Shown one piece after another: positions 54,561 through 64,000 of a DNA stretch of 64,000 nucleotides (positions are counted from its first letter, which is position 1; each line of letters opens with the position of its first letter). Origin of the DNA: Mytilus galloprovincialis (lineage: Eukaryota; Mollusca; Bivalvia; Mytilida; Mytilidae); assembly GCF_965363235.1 (NCBI RefSeq), contig NC_134839.1, positions 99,405,743-99,469,742 of the forward strand, in the 5' to 3' direction. The position numbers and the translations under genes are program-made. The notes below the pieces were generated by a model that saw nothing but the letters and a program-made list of their open reading frames with translations, had not been told where the DNA came from and did no database searches.

Positions 54561-56660
54561 ATGTTACCGGGATCCCAACTAACTTTAACTAGTTTGGACA
54601 AATTTCTAAATGTTTAGCATTAAGATGACTTTTAAATTGGCAGCAATATTAATTTGAGTCAAATAAGGGTCTTTTTTGCCCTTACTCCTTTGAGATCTTG
54701 AATTAAGTGTTGACATTTAAACGGCTGGATTGACAAACAATGGCATACCATGTATATCCCTTATCTTCAAAAAAACCAGAAATTACAAAGATAATTTTTT
54801 TTTTTATTATATTTTCAGATAACAATTATGTTAACCTGATCATAGGAGGTTTATCTAGAAACATGAGAAGCATTACAAGCCTGCATAGATTATACACCCT
54901 CTCACTTTAAAAGAACTTACAAAGTAGACTTAAGAACTGATAAAAAAATGATTCATGTTTCAATTAGTGAATTGGAGTGATTCTAATTGCACATGCAAAT
55001 GTGTGCATTTAATACATGTATTAATTACAATGAATTTTATTAATAGTTGTTTTGAAAATTTTGTATGTCTTCTTAAATCTATCATGAACATATTGTTGTT
55101 AACAATTAAAATAGAAATAAAGAATACATTTTATCAGTTTTAGCCAAATAGTATGTTAATATGAATGTCTTTCACATTGTTTACATTTTTAAAACTTCCC
55201 AAAAAGCCTTTTGCTTTATACTACTCATAACTTCAGTAATGTTCAGATAAAACTGATTTAACTTTTTACCTAAGATTTAAGATTTAAGCATATGAATTCA
55301 AGGAAATAATTGGTATGAGTCAATTGGACAGCATTCCAAAACACAAAAATCTGAATAAAATACTTCAGTTACAAATAAAGATCTGCAATCAACAAAAAGA
55401 AAACAGTAATAACAGTTGTCTTGCAAATAAATTATAATGGGTTAAATGCATCTCAAACTGGATACATGTACATCATGTCTGTGCTTGATTAAATGGTTGT
55501 ATTGATGCATAAGAAAGTTCAGTATTATAACCTCTTACAATGACAATTATTTCATGACCCCACACAATGAACTTGCAGAGGGGATAATGTTTTGATCCAT
55601 GCATTTGTCTGTCTGTCTGTCAGTCCTGGTCTTCCAACAACTTGTCATCACAACTCCTCTGAAAACACACTTGTAAGAGAACTTCATGAAATTTTATAGA
55701 TGTGCATATCAACAGGAAATTGTGATTTAATTCTTTTTCTAGAAGTTATTCCCCTTGAACTTATTGGCCTCAATTATACTTCAGCAATAGTTTTTCATTG
55801 AAAATTATATGAAACCTCAAAAGAGAATCTTATTAAGCTTTGTAGACAACAAGGACATACTAGGTACATTGTAGATGTTTGTCCAGTGACAATGTGGGGA
55901 CATGTGTATGTGCTAACAATGGTTTTTGAATTTATTTTGAATTCAATATGGCATGTACAATGTTTTACTAGATGATAAATTTAAGCTCCATGTAGCTTCC
56001 AGGTTTTGTTGGCTTACTGAATAAAAAATATGAGATGTGTTTGTTGCTAGTGAGAAAATATTTTTTTAGCAGTGATAATGGGTCCAGAATTTTTTTCAAC
56101 TTGAAATAATAACAATTGATTAACAGTACATACATTCATCACTGGCTTAATGCACACAACTCCAATACCAATTATTGATAATGCCAAGAGTATCAGGACA
56201 TAATTTGGGTGTAACAGCTACCAAGGTATCTGTTAGCTTAAAACCCAGTCCCCAATCATGTATATTAAATAATAGACATTGGTTAATGTGCAGTAAAAGT
56301 CAAGATTATATGATACTAGAGAAGGGGTCAAAATGCAAGAATAAAAGTAGAGTAATAAAATCATTGTCATGTTTTATACTGCAAGATTCAGAATTTGAAA
56401 GAATTATTTCATATACATGTAGGTGTCTATGTACTGTAAAATGCTTGCACAAGAATAGGCTTCATAAAAGAAAAGCAATATATTTTTCTCATTTGGTAGC
56501 AAGAACTTTTATTAGGATAGGAACAACCCTACCAAGCTATGAGAGGCTTTCCCTCTGACAAAGGGTTATGCTGTTATACATGTATCACAGAGGTTTGTTA
56601 ATATTTGCCATTTACCTTTTTTTAATGGAAGTTTAATGGATTCCTAATGGTATGGATACA
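54561..56660. other. intergenic, no gene found
   Basis: AT-rich. A stretch near 55600-55770 with CTGTCTGTCTGTCTGTCAGT looks like a decayed bivalve repeat. The 127-codon ORF at 56175-56558 shows no recognisable domain. Confidence 0.45.
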
Positions 56661-56661
56661 T

Positions 56662-56923
56662 TGGGCCCTAAAAAAGAATATGTTTGCTTGCCCTAATCCT
56701 ACCTACCCAGAAAATAGCTGCCTAATCAAAATCTTTTATTGTCCTGATTTGAAGAAGTTTGTTTTTTTTATCAGATAGGCAGAAAGACTAATAAACATCT
56801 GATACTTCAATTTCTTTTTGTTGGAAAAAAAGGAAATCAATGCCTACTTACCTACCCACTGTCTCAACCTTTGAATGTAGGGTTTTGGCAAACCAAAATA
56901 TTTTTAAGTGTGGCCTTGTAGTA
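56662..56923. mobile_element. MITE-like repeat, copy 2
   Basis: Same order as 51104-51347: TTTTATTGTCCTGATTTGAA, ACTAATAAACATCTGATACT, TACCTACCCACTGT and TTTTTAAGTGTGGCC. Confidence 0.65.
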
Positions 56924-57108
56924 ATATATAGCACTTTATTCCAGATTTCCCAACCTTAGATCTTCTTAATTTCTAAATTGTTCTTTTTGCAAAAACTTTG
57001 GAACACAGGGAGGGGGTTTTGTTACAATTTGCTGGGCATGTTGGGTTTACGGTTTCAATAAGACTTTCACTTACATGTACTTTGTTCCCACTGGATAATT
57101 TGTCTCCT

Positions 57109-57262
57109 CAGTGGCGGATCGAGAACTTTTCATAAAAGGGGGGGGGGGGTATCTGACTGACCTAACGGGAGCCCACTCCAGTCATGCTTCAGCGATTCCC
57201 TATATAATCAACCAATTTTTTTCTCAAGAAAAGGGAGGGCAAGCCCCCTGGATCCGCCTATG
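57109..57262. mobile_element. GGATCCGCC-bounded element, second copy
   Basis: Starts CAGTGGCGGATC and ends GGATCCGCC, orientation opposite to 33986-34144. Contains a 10-bp G run. Confidence 0.7.
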
Positions 57263-60050
57263 CTTCTATGTCTATCACTCTATGACATGTAAATTGAAGT
57301 GTGATTTTTGGGAGTTTCTTTTGTATATATGAACCCGGCAAATTGTAACAAACCATGTGGATTACACAGAGCTGCTAAGTGGACAACTACCTTCAAGGAC
57401 CAGGATCAAAGGTGCTAACCGAGTGATAAAAAACTTGAAAGACTCAAGCCGTACATGTAGCCTTTCGGCAAAATTCATAGAATTTCTTCTTTTTTCGCTT
57501 CAAATATACTCCTCATAGTTACCAGGATTGAAATTTTGTGTTTGCGTCAGATGCACGTTTCGTCAAAGTAATTTTAAATCTTCAATTTGGCGACAATCCT
57601 AGTTGAAGGATATGAAGCGATGAGATGATTCTCATAATTTCCGCCATCGCCACTTTACCTGATTACTCTTAACCTTCCGCATAAAAAATTTCGACAGTCC
57701 TCGCTAGGTTGTGTATCACGCAAGGGACTTTGCAGAGAATACCGAATGCTTGTCGGCCATGAGGAAATTTCCTCATGGGGTCGGACAATGTATGGCAGAG
57801 GTCATATTAAGTGCAGTATTGCAGAGCATGTATGGAACGGATATGAACTCTGCGCCGGAGATTGGAAGATTGTACGAGTTTCAATGAGACAACTCTCAAT
57901 CCAAGTCACAATTTGTAAAAAGTATAGGTCAAAGTACGGCCTTCAACACAAGTTCTCATTATTTATAGGATACCTTATGTTGCATTTTGCAAAGCAAAAA
58001 TTCACACCCTTCATCCCGATCGTCCCACTTTGGAGACTTTCTGTTTTATAAATTGTTAACTGTTTGCCATAGGACGGTATTTAAACCACATTGTACAAGC
58101 CTATTTCAGGTCAAAATAGAGAATGTTAAATCATAAAAAAAACATTCTAACACAAAGTGTAATAACCAATAAAGTGGAGTTATGAGTTTCAGTTTCTAAC
58201 CCCATACTTACAGAATCTACACATATATAGAAGGTTTTATAAAGTGCAAAATATTTAATTTGTGAGATAAATTAAACTATTAGTATTAGTATACTAGTTG
58301 TTAATCATATTCTAAAGCTTCATTCGGACGGGTGTTTACCACTGTTTTTTTACGTCAATTGAGATTACAACTAGACCAAATGGTCTACATTTATAAAAGT
58401 GTAGGTACTTCTTAAAAGCTTAAATGTAAATCTACTACAAGAAGTTTTATAATAACCAAGTAGCCATTATCAATATAAGAGTTGTTCTTAATCAAGTGGA
58501 CAGCACTATTGAAATTCCATCATTATTTGTTACTTCTGCTGTATGTTGCTATAAACATATATCATACCAGTGGCATCAGAGCAAAACGTACAATTAATGC
58601 CTGATTTTAGTAGCCTTGGGTACATTCAACGTATAGTTTTCTTTAAATACCCCCTTATAAAGTTTGACGAAGACAATATTTAAAAGCCCAGTAGGAACAA
58701 GAAACCGTTCTGGATATTGTTTCATTCCCAAATTAATAGATAAATGAAACCTGTCATGATACAAAACATGCTTTATGGTAGTTGGCTACAAAAATTTTTG
58801 TCGCCAGGAGCCAATTATGTATTCATTTTGTACAATAAAGTTTCTCAGAAAAATTTAACTATTATTTTGAAAACAATATATATGATACATTGTAACTTAT
58901 CCTATATAGTCTATAATTACTAAGACCTTTAAAGACCATATATAACTGTTGAAAAATTGTTTCTGAGTTTCAGTAGTTTTTACTTGTATTTCAAAAAAAC
59001 CATTTAGTAAAATATCTATTTACAGATTCAATTAAGTGCGAGTGTTACGCAGAATTCTGCAAACGCATGATTGAATCTTAATTTTATATCTAACTTTTTT
59101 ATATTCATCTTATATAAAGTCCTATGTGAAATGTGTACATTTTAGACACATTAACGGTCTGTGTTGTTTTCGATATGGCGGTTGTTACAGTTTGACAACT
59201 CTCCGACGCGAAAGCTTTACTGGAATGTATCCTAGGAAATCGAATGAAATGGAATTTATTTATTTTTTATAAGACATCGAAACTAGTCCAGCATTTTTTA
59301 GACATACAAAACATTATCTACGATCCTTCAAGTCATTTATTTTTCATTTAATGTTTGATAATTTAGTTAAAAAAAGACTGTTGTCGAGGTACAGCCATTT
59401 TATTATATTCATTAATTGAAAATTTGCTTTCTTCAAGTTTTAAAAATATACGTACATCGTCGAAGGTATAAAAGGATGAAATGTAATAAGTTCCATTGTT
59501 ATTGGCACTTACATGACAAAAATAGTAAAATTATATAAGCCTGCCAAACTGGTCATGTAAATTGTAATGATACATGAGCAGGTTGGTATATTCTGGACAC
59601 TTTCGTGCAGAGAGGTCACTTGTAATGTCATCATAGTGTCATAAACATGTCTAAATTACATATTTGACCAAATGCAATAACTTAACCTATTATACTCTTA
59701 GACAACATAGATAAGAGCCATGAACTACCTCTGCGAAATATTCAACACACAGCAGTAATGGAAATGTGTTATTTACAAAACAAACCACAAAGCAAAATAA
59801 GCAATAGGATGGGTGCAGTAACAATAAAGAAAACAACTGTGGAAAAATGAAATGCTTGATGTATTTGGATCAGTAGTTCCAATTTCGGCTCCAAGCAAAT
59901 TGAATGGCGCTTCGTCAATTCTGAAAGAAGAAAAAAAAACTTTGATAGCGACAACAGTGATATGTCTTTGACCAAGTTTTCTAACGCAAGCACTCTGTCA
60001 CATATAAGCTAGGGACACAGACATTGTAATACCATACACACCACTGAATT
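57263..60050. other. intergenic with repeat fragments
   Basis: Includes a truncated hammerhead repeat (57550-57577, minus), a fragment of the GCCAATGAGACAACT family (57878-57955) and otherwise AT-rich DNA. On the minus strand near 59930 a strong acceptor (TTTTTTTTTCTTCTTTCAG) precedes a short open stretch ending at 59769 with a hydrophobic tail; it could be the last exon of an unseen gene but has no partner exon. Confidence 0.45.
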
Positions 60051-60275
60051 CTATACTCCATCCAAACCTAGACGGTCCAATACTTCTATACTCCATCCAA
60101 ACCTAGACGGTCCAATACTTCTATACTCGATCCAAACCTAGAAGGTCCAATACTTCTATACTCCATCCAAACCTAGAAGGTCCAATACTTCTATACTCCA
60201 TCCAAACCTAGAAGGTCCAATACTTCTATACTCCATCCAAACCTAGACGGTCCAATACTTCTATACTCCATCCAA
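60051..60275 (+). repeat. 35-bp tandem repeat, about 6.4 units
   Basis: Unit: CTTCTATACTCCATCCAAAC followed by CTAGACGGTCCAATA, with G/A variation (GACGG or GAAGG). An inverted partial copy is found at 61034-61080. Confidence 0.95.
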
Positions 60276-60309
60276 ATAGTTATCAAAAGTACCAGGATTA
60301 TAATTTAGT

Positions 60310-60338
60310 ACGCCAGACGCGCGTTTCGTCAGTGACGC
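60310..60338 (-). ncRNA. hammerhead ribozyme with deleted core
   Basis: The minus strand keeps the stem I and III parts but has lost 14-15 bases covering TGATGA and stem II; CACTGACGAAAC results. It cannot cleave. Confidence 0.75.
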
Positions 60339-60651
60339 TCATATCAAAATAGTTATAAAGCCAAAAAATACAAAGTTGAAGAGCATAGAGGATCCAAAAT
60401 TCCAAAAAGTTGTGCCAAATACGGCTAAGCCCGGTAATCTATTCCTGGGACAAGAAAATCCTTAGTTTTTCGAAAAATTCAAAGTTTTGTATCAGGAAAT
60501 TTATAAAAATGATCACATTATTGATATTCATGTCAACACCGAAGTGCTGACTACTGGGCTGGTGATACCCTCGGGGACGAAACGTCCACCAGCAGTGGCA
60601 TCGACCCAGTGGTGTAAATAGTTATCAAAAGTACCAGGATTATAATTTAGT

Positions 60652-60695
60652 ACGCCAGACGCGCGTTTCGTCTACATAAGACTCATCAGTGACGC
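60652..60695 (-). ncRNA. type I hammerhead ribozyme, intact
   Basis: In 44 nt on the minus strand: stem I strand GCGTCA, core CTGATGA, stem II GTCT/AGAC with loop TATGT, core GAAA, a three-pair stem III (ACG/CGT with loop CG), cleavage triplet GTC and the second stem I strand TGGCGT. All core nucleotides are present and stem I pairs fully with G-U allowed. The tiny stem III is like that of metazoan retrozyme hammerheads, which often act as dimers. Confidence 0.88.
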
Positions 60696-61004
60696 TCATA
60701 GCAAAATAGTTATAAAGCCAAACAATACAAAGTTGAAGAGCATAGAGGATCCAAAATTCCAAAAAGTTGTGCCAAATACGGCTAAGGTAATCTATTCCTG
60801 GGACAAGAAAATCCTTAGTTTTTCGAAAAATTCAAAGTTTTGTATCAGGAAATTTATAAAAATGATCACATTATTGATATTCATGTCAACACCGAAGTGC
60901 TGACTACTGGGCTGGTGATACCCTCGGGGACGAAACGTCCACCAGCAGTGGCATCGACCCAGTGGTGTAAATAGTTATCAACAGTACCAGGATTATAATT
61001 TAGT

Positions 61005-61033
61005 ACGCCAGACGCGCGTTTCGTCTACATAAG
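61005..61033 (-). ncRNA. truncated hammerhead ribozyme
   Basis: The cleavage site, stem III and GAAAC are present, but the unit breaks off before CTGATGA, where CAACCTAGACGG of the 35-bp repeat begins. Confidence 0.75.
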
Positions 61034-61086
61034 CAACCTAGACGGTTATAGAAGTATTGGACCTTCTAGGTTTGGATGGAGTATAG
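61034..61086 (-). repeat. inverted remnant of the 35-bp repeat
   Basis: On the minus strand it reads CTATACTCCATCCAAACCTA and AGAAGGTCCAATACTTCTAT, as in 60051-60275 on the plus strand. The hammerhead array is thus flanked by inverted copies. Confidence 0.85.
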
Positions 61087-61146
61087 AAATAGAATACTAA
61101 GGAGATGTAGTATTATTACCATTGCATGAGATAATTACATGTACCC

Positions 61147-61401
61147 ATGTACCGGAGACCAAGCAGCTATATGTTATCATACAAACCTATGTTCAGAGTA
61201 AATTACAAATATATGAAAATAGATGTTTGGTCCCCTTTTAATTTTCAAAAACTATATATCGTTGACATATATGTTGGGTGCGCATTAGCTAGCAACCCAA
61301 TAAAACCAATGATCAAAACACATCCAGAATTCGATAAACAGTCTTCAACAAAAGACGGGTATCTAGACAAATGCCGAGCTTTAATAAACCTCCTCAATTA
61401 G
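61147..61401 (+). other. unidentified 84-codon ORF
   Basis: Product includes VDIYVGCALASNPIKPMIKT and a polar C-terminus DGYLDKCRALINLL. I do not recognise a family; it lies between repeat remnants and may itself be a fragment of a mobile element. Confidence 0.2.
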
Positions 61402-61414
61402 TAAGGTTATTTAT

Positions 61415-61570
61415 GATTTCTGTTTACAAATCAAATCGACCAGTAGTTGTGTACAATTAGTACTCATTGGAATACCGACTGTGTTCTTACATATTAATCC
61501 ATCAAATGCAACAAATATGTTGTCGATTTAATAGTCATAAATAGGTAATACTGCTTCGTTTTGTTATCAT
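61415..61570 (-). pseudogene. Penelope-like reverse transcriptase fragment
   Basis: The minus strand encodes IDNIFVAFDG and TVGIPMSTNCTQLLVDL, matching the RT block with GIPMGTNCAPLL that I associate with Penelope-like elements of mussels. Short and isolated. Confidence 0.6.
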
Positions 61571-62720
61571 GCGGACGAAAATTGAAGCAGTAGCTGAAAT
61601 ATACAGGGGTAAATCCAGAACGATTTCAAAATGGGAACTTGAATTGCTGAAGACATAATATATACAATCTATTCCACAGAATCGATCGAGTAAGTCAACC
61701 ACATTTAAGACAATTCTATATTATACAATCATGAAACTTGTATTTTCCCCATCCTATCTCTACCCCCTCCCCCTTTTTAACATATCTGTTGTTTTGCCAT
61801 TTAAAGGCATACTTTACAGTTTTGATCCCGTATTTACATTTTGATAAAAATTTCCACTTTTTACATGATTAAATCAAATATGTAATAAAAATATACCACC
61901 TTCATTTGCTACTTTTTGAGTAAAATAAGGTCGAAATTTTGTATATTTGCTCAAAATTCGGATTTGTGGCCGTATTTTCCGTTTCGAATGAAATACATAT
62001 CTTTTTTGATTTAAAAGATAAACACAAATTGTTTTTTGTTTAATAATTAGTAATTTCTGTATGTTACAAGTATCCTAAAAATTTATACATTTTTATTCAG
62101 AAATAACTCATATTTATCAAATGTTCATGAATGTAGAAAAAAACATCATTTTTGCTGTATATATCAAATTTAAAAAAAAATGCACTATTTACGTTTTCAT
62201 GAAAATTGCCACACATAATTGATCATAATCTTCTCGCGTAATAAAACCAAATTATCAAGTTAAATTGATTGTCAGGTCCCGATTTGAGGTGTCGAAGTGA
62301 TTATATTATGAATTCTTTAAAACCGCCCACAGGCACTTGTCTCAGATTTTCCCCCCATATATACAATAATTATTTGCAGGTATATATATGAAAAAAATGA
62401 CAAGTACCTGTGGAATCGCCAATGAAACATATATATCATGTTTAAAAAATGCACCGTTTTTAAATGACAGCAATTTGACTAATTTCCTACTTTAGAAAAG
62501 AAAAAGAAAAAGGTTTAAGAAAATCTTGTATGTGAAATCCCTATCTAAAAATCTTATTCCTTTTTTCTCGGTATATTCTCGTCCCCTTATTTTAATCTAT
62601 TATTACCTGTATGGAGCCTCTCTTCTTTACCGGAAATGAGCGCCGCCTAACGATAAAAATACGCATCTGATGAGTCTTGAAATAGAAATATAAAACCGGT
62701 AAAAAGTGATATCAATAGTA
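61571..62720 (+). other. upstream region of the myosin gene
   Basis: AT-rich, no repeats recognised. The last 100-150 bases (from about 62600, CCTCTCTTCTTTACCGG and GAGCGCCGCCTAACG) are richer in GC and are a plausible core promoter or 5' UTR. Confidence 0.4.
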
Positions 62721-62821
62721 ATGGCTGGTACCATTCATGAAGGGCCAGAATTTGGCATTGGAGACTTTGTTCTCCTCCATGATGTCACACTGGAGGCCTT
62801 CATGGATAATTTAAAACTCAG
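62721..62821 (+). CDS. class I myosin (myosin-Id-like), first coding exon
   Basis: ATG at 62721 opens MAGTIHEGPEFGIGDFVLLH, then DVTLEAFMDNLKLR, with a donor GTAAAT after 62821 in phase 2. The sequence matches the extreme N-terminus of the motor domain of myosin-Id/Ig (EFG.ADFVL followed by FM.NL.LR), where the next exon should supply the FEKGRIYT region. Class I myosins are single-headed actin motors at membranes; myosin-Id sets left-right asymmetry in flies and vertebrates. No second exon lies before the window end, so intron 1 exceeds 1.1 kb. Confidence 0.7.
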
Positions 62822-64000
62822 GTAAATATATCATTTGTTTTGGGTCGTACACCTGACAGAGTGGCGCGAGTAAACCTGTACAGGTAATATTTTTATTAAC
62901 ATTTTAGTTAGAATTTTAAATTAAAATTGTCTGTTATAAGAAATGCCATATATTTTTTTAATTGTTTGTAAATATCAAGCACAACGACAGTCTCGTACTA
63001 TGGTCCGAAGACCTTATCGACCAGGCAGTTGGTACCCCTCGCCCTAATAAATTATAAGACCCATACATGTACTTTGGAGATCCTCATTTATAGGTATAAG
63101 ATCACTTCATATATGTACAGTTTGAAACATTGGGTTGCAGTGACAACTTTATTAATACTTGTAGTGCATTTTCCCTTAAATTTCCTATGCCAATGTTTAT
63201 TTATGATGTCATTGAATAAAAGCTAACTGATCTCCTGCACTTATGTAGTGGTATGTAGAAAGAACCAATTGTAAGATGATGTCTGTTTACGCCATGTAAC
63301 ACTGGGTAAAAACAAAACCCTCAAGATTGGTGTATGGGTAGTATAGCTGCATTGCAGAACTGCCATACTTACATGTACATGTAACAGTATCCACATACAT
63401 GTAGCATGATCGGATCATCCATTTAAGAATTGAATGCTTCTTTTTGTAAATTTATTGGGGTGTAAAAGCGTTGACCAAAGTACATTTTGTATGAAGCGCT
63501 TCCTGTCATCTGCGGAAGCGCTTCATTCTAAAAATATACGCACGGTCAACGCTTTTACAACCCTATAAAGTTACAAAAAAGAAGCATTCAATACTTATAA
63601 TTACATTTTTTAGCTATGATCATGGAAACACGATTTTTATATATTTTTTTATTTAATTCACCTGTGCACTTTATCGTTGGACCACGTGTTATCATGAATG
63701 AAAAGTTGTATTGAGCAATGCAACTGCTTACGGAATAACATGTGATGTGCAGTTAGCCAATCAGAATAAAGTATTATAATGAAACATACATTTAAAAACA
63801 ATAGCAACAGAAATTACAAAAATTTACATACTGTAGACACTTTACAATTTATATTGACGTGATTTGGCATTAACTGATTAAGCATGTCTTTCAACATAGA
63901 TAATTATTTTCAAATAAACACAAAGGGTCTCAGTCATGACAGTATGTATCAGTAATCAGTGAAAATGGAAACTCTACAGAAATGTCGCCAAGTGAGGTCT
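62822..64000 (+). other. intron 1 of the myosin gene, to window end
   Basis: AT-rich; holds the hairpin element 63427-63597. No further exon recognised. Confidence 0.55.
63427..63597. mobile_element. hairpin MITE
   Basis: About 170 bp with arms of about 55 bp: ATTGAATGCTTCTTTTTGTA and GTAAAAGCGTTGACC on the left, inverted on the right. The centre has a second inverted pair, GAAGCGCTTCC and GGAAGCGCTTC. A decayed relative is at about 2058-2100. Confidence 0.8.

Larger units (their letters stand above)
60276..61033 (-). mobile_element. retrozyme-like tandem array of hammerhead units
   Basis: Two units (60276-60617, 342 bp; 60618-60970, 353 bp) and a partial third (60971-61033) are arranged head to tail. 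Each carries a hammerhead motif on the minus strand and CGGGGACGAAACGTCCACCA further along. Arrays of short non-coding units with type I hammerheads are the hallmark of retrozymes, which mussels are known to carry; their RNA is cut at each ribozyme and circularised. Only the middle ribozyme is intact. Confidence 0.75.

Noticed and set aside
56175-56558. 127-codon plus-strand ORF
   Set aside because: No recognised motif, no splice or polyadenylation context, and AT-rich codon use like the surroundings.
59769-59993. Minus-strand terminal exon with a hydrophobic tail
   Set aside because: A strong acceptor is present but two frames are equally open and no upstream exon could be found, so it is kept only as a remark.

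Overview
The window is nuclear DNA of a bivalve mollusc, most likely a mussel (Mytilus or a close relative). It is AT-rich and gene-sparse, its genes have spliced exons, and it is packed with dispersed repeats I recognise as typical of Mytilus: a roughly 300-bp family carrying GCCAATGAGACAACT, the hammerhead-ribozyme repeat GCCAGACGCGCGTTTCGTC, and remnants of Penelope-like retroelements. The species call is inference from repeat content.

Layout. 1-1815 is a 29-bp minisatellite. 1816-8540 is a graveyard of retroelements: a tRNA-derived SINE, a LINE pseudogene with a Penelope-type tail nested in it, and a CR1/Jockey-like LINE split by a piggyBac-type MITE. 8541-28867 (+) holds the main gene, a multi-exon gene that joins four C2H2 zinc-finger exons to a complete cGAS-like (Mab-21 fold) nucleotidyltransferase. 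Its largest intron (19367-28460) contains a nearly full-length LINE with three ORFs and an unusual array of hairpin repeats. 31313-32809 (-) is an F-box/leucine-rich-repeat gene. 38992-43019 (-) is a small three-exon gene whose product looks like a free-standing dynein microtubule-binding domain; its second 5' splice site has been amplified into a 46-bp tandem repeat. 44532-46635 is an element with two apparently identical 437-bp direct repeats and a TCAA target duplication. 46640-60050 is mostly non-coding, with many bivalve repeats. 60276-61033 is a tandem array of a 353-bp hammerhead-ribozyme unit (retrozyme-like). 62721-62821 (+) is the first coding exon of a class I myosin (myosin-Id-like), which runs off the window.

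How the genes relate. The window has no operon logic; each gene stands alone. The zinc-finger/cGAS-like gene is the most notable biology. From its fold it should make a cyclic dinucleotide or related signal on sensing a ligand, and the N-terminal zinc fingers suggest an added nucleic-acid or protein-binding sensor region. It and the F-box gene are convergently arranged. Much of the remaining sequence records transposon activity, including insertions within insertions, SINE/LINE tail sharing and ribozyme-bearing elements.
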